DNA of 64,000 bases from Streptomyces fungicidicus. GTDB taxonomy: Bacteria; Actinomycetota; Actinomycetes; Streptomycetales; Streptomycetaceae. How positions within the stretch are numbered: the first letter of the stretch is position 1; the number at the start of each line of letters is the position of its first letter. Location: assembly GCF_003665435.1 (NCBI RefSeq), contig NZ_CP023407.1, positions 1,240,001 to 1,304,000 on the forward strand, written 5' to 3'. Shown here in pieces: positions 61,981-64,000 of the stretch. Under the pieces are notes generated by a model, which had not been told where the DNA came from, did no database searches, and saw only the letters and a list, made by a program, of their open reading frames with translations. A program made the position numbers and the translations under genes.

Positions 61981-62255
61981 CTGCCCGCGGCTGGCGACGG
62001 GCGCTGCCCGCGGAGCGCGGCGGGTGCTCCCCGCGGCTGGCGACGGGTGCTCCCCGCTGAGCGCGGCGGGTGCTGCCCGCGGCTGGCAGCGGGTGGTGCC
62101 TGCGGAGGGCGGCGGGAGCTGCCCGCGGCTGGCGGCGGGAGCTGCCCGCGGCTGGCGGCGGGAGCTGCCCGCGGAACGCGGCGGGTGCTCCCCGCGGCTG
62201 GAGACGGGCGCTGCCCTCGGAGCGAGGCACGACTCCCCTCGGCTGGCGGCGGGTG
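61981..62255. repeat. 23-bp GC-rich tandem repeat, about 12 units
   Basis: Period is exactly 23 bases for ten units (61981, 62004, 62027, 62050, 62073, 62096, 62119, 62142, 62165, 62188), then two diverged units, one 22 bases long. Two unit types share CTGCCCGCGG: type A continues CTGGCGACGGGTG, type B AGCGCGGCGGGTG. They alternate A-B for the first six, then A-A-B-A-B-A. Each unit can fold (CCCGC/GCGGG). Units 7 and 8 are identical, a sign of recent slippage. The period is not a multiple of three, so it cannot code a regular repeat protein. Confidence 0.93.
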
Positions 62256-62408
62256 TGGGGGATGGCCGCCGACGGCGCGGAGGGGGTGGGGCGGGGGTGG
62301 TCGCCCGCAGTGGCTGGCGCGTCCGCGCCCCTGACGTATTCCAGCCGGGGCAGTCGCGCCAGTCCGAGGACGGCCACCCCCGACCCGCCCCCGCCCCACC
62401 CACCGGCC

Positions 62409-63608
62409 TCAGGCGCTACGGCCCGGCCCGCCCCGCTTCCCGGCCAGAAGCAGCACCGCCGTCACCAGATACGGCACCGCGAAGACCACGAACGCCGTGC
62501 TGTGCGCGTACCCCGACGCGATCAGCGCGTATCCCCCGTACACCGCGACCGTCGCCAGTTCCGTGCCCAGCCCCGCGACCGAGGTCAGGGTCGCCCGCCC
62601 CGAGTCCTCGATGCGCCGCTGCAGCCGCGCATCGGCCAGCACCGTCGCCGCCTGGAAACCACCGAAGGCGAGCGCCACAAGAAGAAGTCCCGCCGGCGAA
62701 CCGGCCGCCGCCCCGACAGCCAGGGCCACCCCCGCACCGGCCAGCAGAACACCGAGCCCGCCCGAGCCGAGCCGCTCGCCCTCCCCCGCGAGCAGACTCC
62801 CGGCAGTGGCCCCCGCCCAGATCAGCAGCAGCAGATACGGCACGGTCCCGTCGGCGACCCCCGTCCCCCGCACCAGCAGCGGCGTGTACTCATCAAGAGC
62901 GCCCCAGACGGCACCCACAGCCGGCACCAGCAGCAACGCCCCCCGCACCGACCGGTCCGCACGCGCCTCCGCGAGTCCCGCACGCAGCGTCGCCGTCCAG
63001 CCCACCTGCCCGTCCCCCGACGAGCGCCGCTCCGGAAACCGGAGCGCCAGGACCGCCGCCAGCAGGCACACCACCACACTCGCGCCGCCCACCGCGGCAT
63101 GGCCGCCCCAGGCGAGCACAGGACCGGCAAGCCCCATCGCCGCCATGACGGCGACCAGCCCCGCCGCCCGCGCCCGCCCCATCACCCGGGCGTACCGGCC
63201 GGCCGCGTCGAGCCGCTCCAGCTCGTCGTAGACGAGCGCCTCCAGCGCACCGGAGCCAAGCGCTCCGCCGACCCCCCACAGCACGAACCCGAGGGCGAAG
63301 GCACCGTACGACGGAACGAGCACCCACAGCGCGAAGCCGGCCGCGGTGAACAGCGGACCGAGCCACAGCAGCAACCGCCGGGAGACCGCGTCGGCCCAGA
63401 CGCCGGAGGGCACCTCCAGCAGCACACCGGTGACCGACCAGAGGGCGAACAGCGAGGAGATCTGCCAGACGGACAGCCCGGCGTCGCTGAACAGCAGCGC
63501 GTACACCGGGTACAGCAGGATGAAGTCTTCGAGGAACGCGTAGCCGTACAGCGTGGTCGTCAGCCGTCGCACGCGGACGTCGGACACACGCGGGGGCGTG
63601 AGAGTCAT
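62409..63608 (-). CDS. MFS transporter
   Basis: 399 residues from ATG 63608, GGGAAGG upstream. Twelve hydrophobic helices; YGYAFLEDFILLYPVYALLF, VTGVLLEVPSGVWADAVSRR (loop 2-3), GGALGSGALEALVYDEL and LDEYTPLLVRGTG. This group exports drugs or moves unknown metabolites. Neighbouring Lrp gene on the right (same strand, 160 bases) may be related in control. A GC-only 3' flank leads into the tandem repeat. Confidence 0.87.
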   Translation of the reverse strand: MTLTPPRVSDVRVRRLTTTLYGYAFLEDFILLYPVYALLFSDAGLSVWQISSLFALWSVTGVLLEVPSGVWADAVSRRLLLWLGPLFTAAGFALWVLVPSYGAFALGFVLWGVGGALGSGALEALVYDELERLDAAGRYARVMGRARAAGLVAVMAAMGLAGPVLAWGGHAAVGGASVVVCLLAAVLALRFPERRSSGDGQVGWTATLRAGLAEARADRSVRGALLLVPAVGAVWGALDEYTPLLVRGTGVADGTVPYLLLLIWAGATAGSLLAGEGERLGSGGLGVLLAGAGVALAVGAAAGSPAGLLLVALAFGGFQAATVLADARLQRRIEDSGRATLTSVAGLGTELATVAVYGGYALIASGYAHSTAFVVFAVPYLVTAVLLLAGKRGGPGRSA

Positions 63609-63768
63609 GAGGCCTTCCCGTAAGGGCGTTTCGGACACCGGACGTCGAGGACGTACGGCATCCGAGGCGGCCCTCGGGAGGCACACAGAGCGCACGAGGC
63701 GCAGAGGGATCAATGTCGCCAGGTCATGGCACCGATGCTAGCCGGGCGGCGCCCCCCGCGCCCGCCCT

Positions 63769-64000
63769 TTACGCGGGTGACCCCGAAGAGAACCGCCGCA
63801 GCAGCGGGGACAGCACCAGCACCGACTTGGTCCGCTCCACGAACGGCTCACCCGCGATGCGTTCCAGTACCCGCTCGAAGTGGCGCATGTCGGAGGCGAA
63901 GACCTGCGCGACCGCGTCGGCCTCCCCGGTGACGGTGGAGGCGGCCACCACCTCCTGGTACCGCTCCAGGCCCCGCTGGATGGTCTCCGGGGAGGTGTTC
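63769..64000 (-). CDS. Lrp/AsnC-family regulator, C-terminal part
   Basis: Only the last 76 residues are inside the window; the start lies beyond 64000. RAM ligand domain: NTSPETIQRGLERYQEVVAA, TGEADAVAQVFASDMRHFER and PFVERTKSVLVLSPLLRRFS. The stop is TAA, infrequent in such GC-rich DNA. It may control the downstream MFS carrier. Confidence 0.8.
   Translation of the reverse strand, partial: NTSPETIQRGLERYQEVVAASTVTGEADAVAQVFASDMRHFERVLERIAGEPFVERTKSVLVLSPLLRRFSSGSPA

Noticed and set aside
61718..63148. Proline-rich 476-codon frame over the tandem repeat
   Set aside because: The 23-base period shifts frame at each unit and the 3' part is antisense to the MFS gene; openness is due to GC content.

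Overview
The window is high-GC actinobacterial DNA and reads as a Streptomyces chromosome. Supporting marks are: GTG and TTG starts, gene pairs overlapping by ATGA or GTGA, a conservon-type sensor, RbpA with a perfect SigR-type promoter, DasR-type dre sites, a single TTA (bldA) codon, and a gene order (rbpA, fxsA, a dolichol-phosphate-mannose synthase-like gene, chitinase, rib/his genes) like that I know from the S. coelicolor SCO14xx region. I found no tRNA, rRNA, CRISPR array, insertion sequence or prophage.

Layout. 1-4.2 kb: a conservon sensor (cut by the window edge), a small membrane protein and an IclR regulator. 4.2-11.3 kb: a three-gene SMC/kleisin/KITE module resembling MukBEF or Wadjet JetABC but with no JetD nuclease beside it. 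11.4-16.7 kb: an FCD regulator divergent from an operon for D-glutamate/5-oxoproline use (MFS carrier, DUF1445 protein, PxpA, PxpB, PxpC), with a perfect operator between the -35 and -10. 16.8-20 kb: two GT4 glycosyltransferases translationally coupled to an SGNH esterase. 20-24.5 kb: a HEAT-repeat protein, an ankyrin protein, a two-TM mini-protein and an FtsK/TraB-like protein whose P-loop lacks its lysine. 24.5-29 kb: a MocR regulator divergent from a YczE-like protein, GDPD and an MFS carrier. 29.2-31.2 kb: rbpA, fxsA and a polyprenol-phosphate mannose synthase.

31.7-38.6 kb: an amidohydrolase, a Lrp regulator, two small Streptomyces-type proteins, an acyl-CoA dehydrogenase, a dre-controlled chitinase and a TetR regulator. 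38.7-46 kb: a Tat-type C39-like peptidase, a nucleoside-kinase-like protein, an orphan EccA/CbxX-type AAA+ protein carrying the only TTA codon seen, and two CNNM/CBS proteins. 46-51 kb: an FMN riboswitch and a seven-gene operon (ribE, ribM, ribBA, ribH, hisE, hisG, PH protein). Just beyond it, at 51.2 kb, is a second dre-type promoter almost identical to the chitinase one but with no chitinase behind it. 51.4-59.2 kb: an NAD(P)-binding protein, a ROK regulator with a divergent MFS carrier, a thioesterase, a uracil permease, a GH6 glycosidase and a DUF5995-like protein. 59.2-61.7 kb: a lysine 2-monooxygenase/5-aminovaleramidase pair (davB, davA). 61.98-62.26 kb: a 23-bp tandem repeat of about twelve units, followed by an MFS carrier and the C-terminus of a Lrp regulator at the right edge.

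The most interesting items are the JetD-less SMC module, the orphan chitinase promoter, the bldA-dependent EccA-like ATPase, a compact promoter-terminator unit at 41.1 kb that could be a small RNA or leader peptide, the P-loop-defective FtsK-like protein, and the palindrome inserted in frame in hisG.
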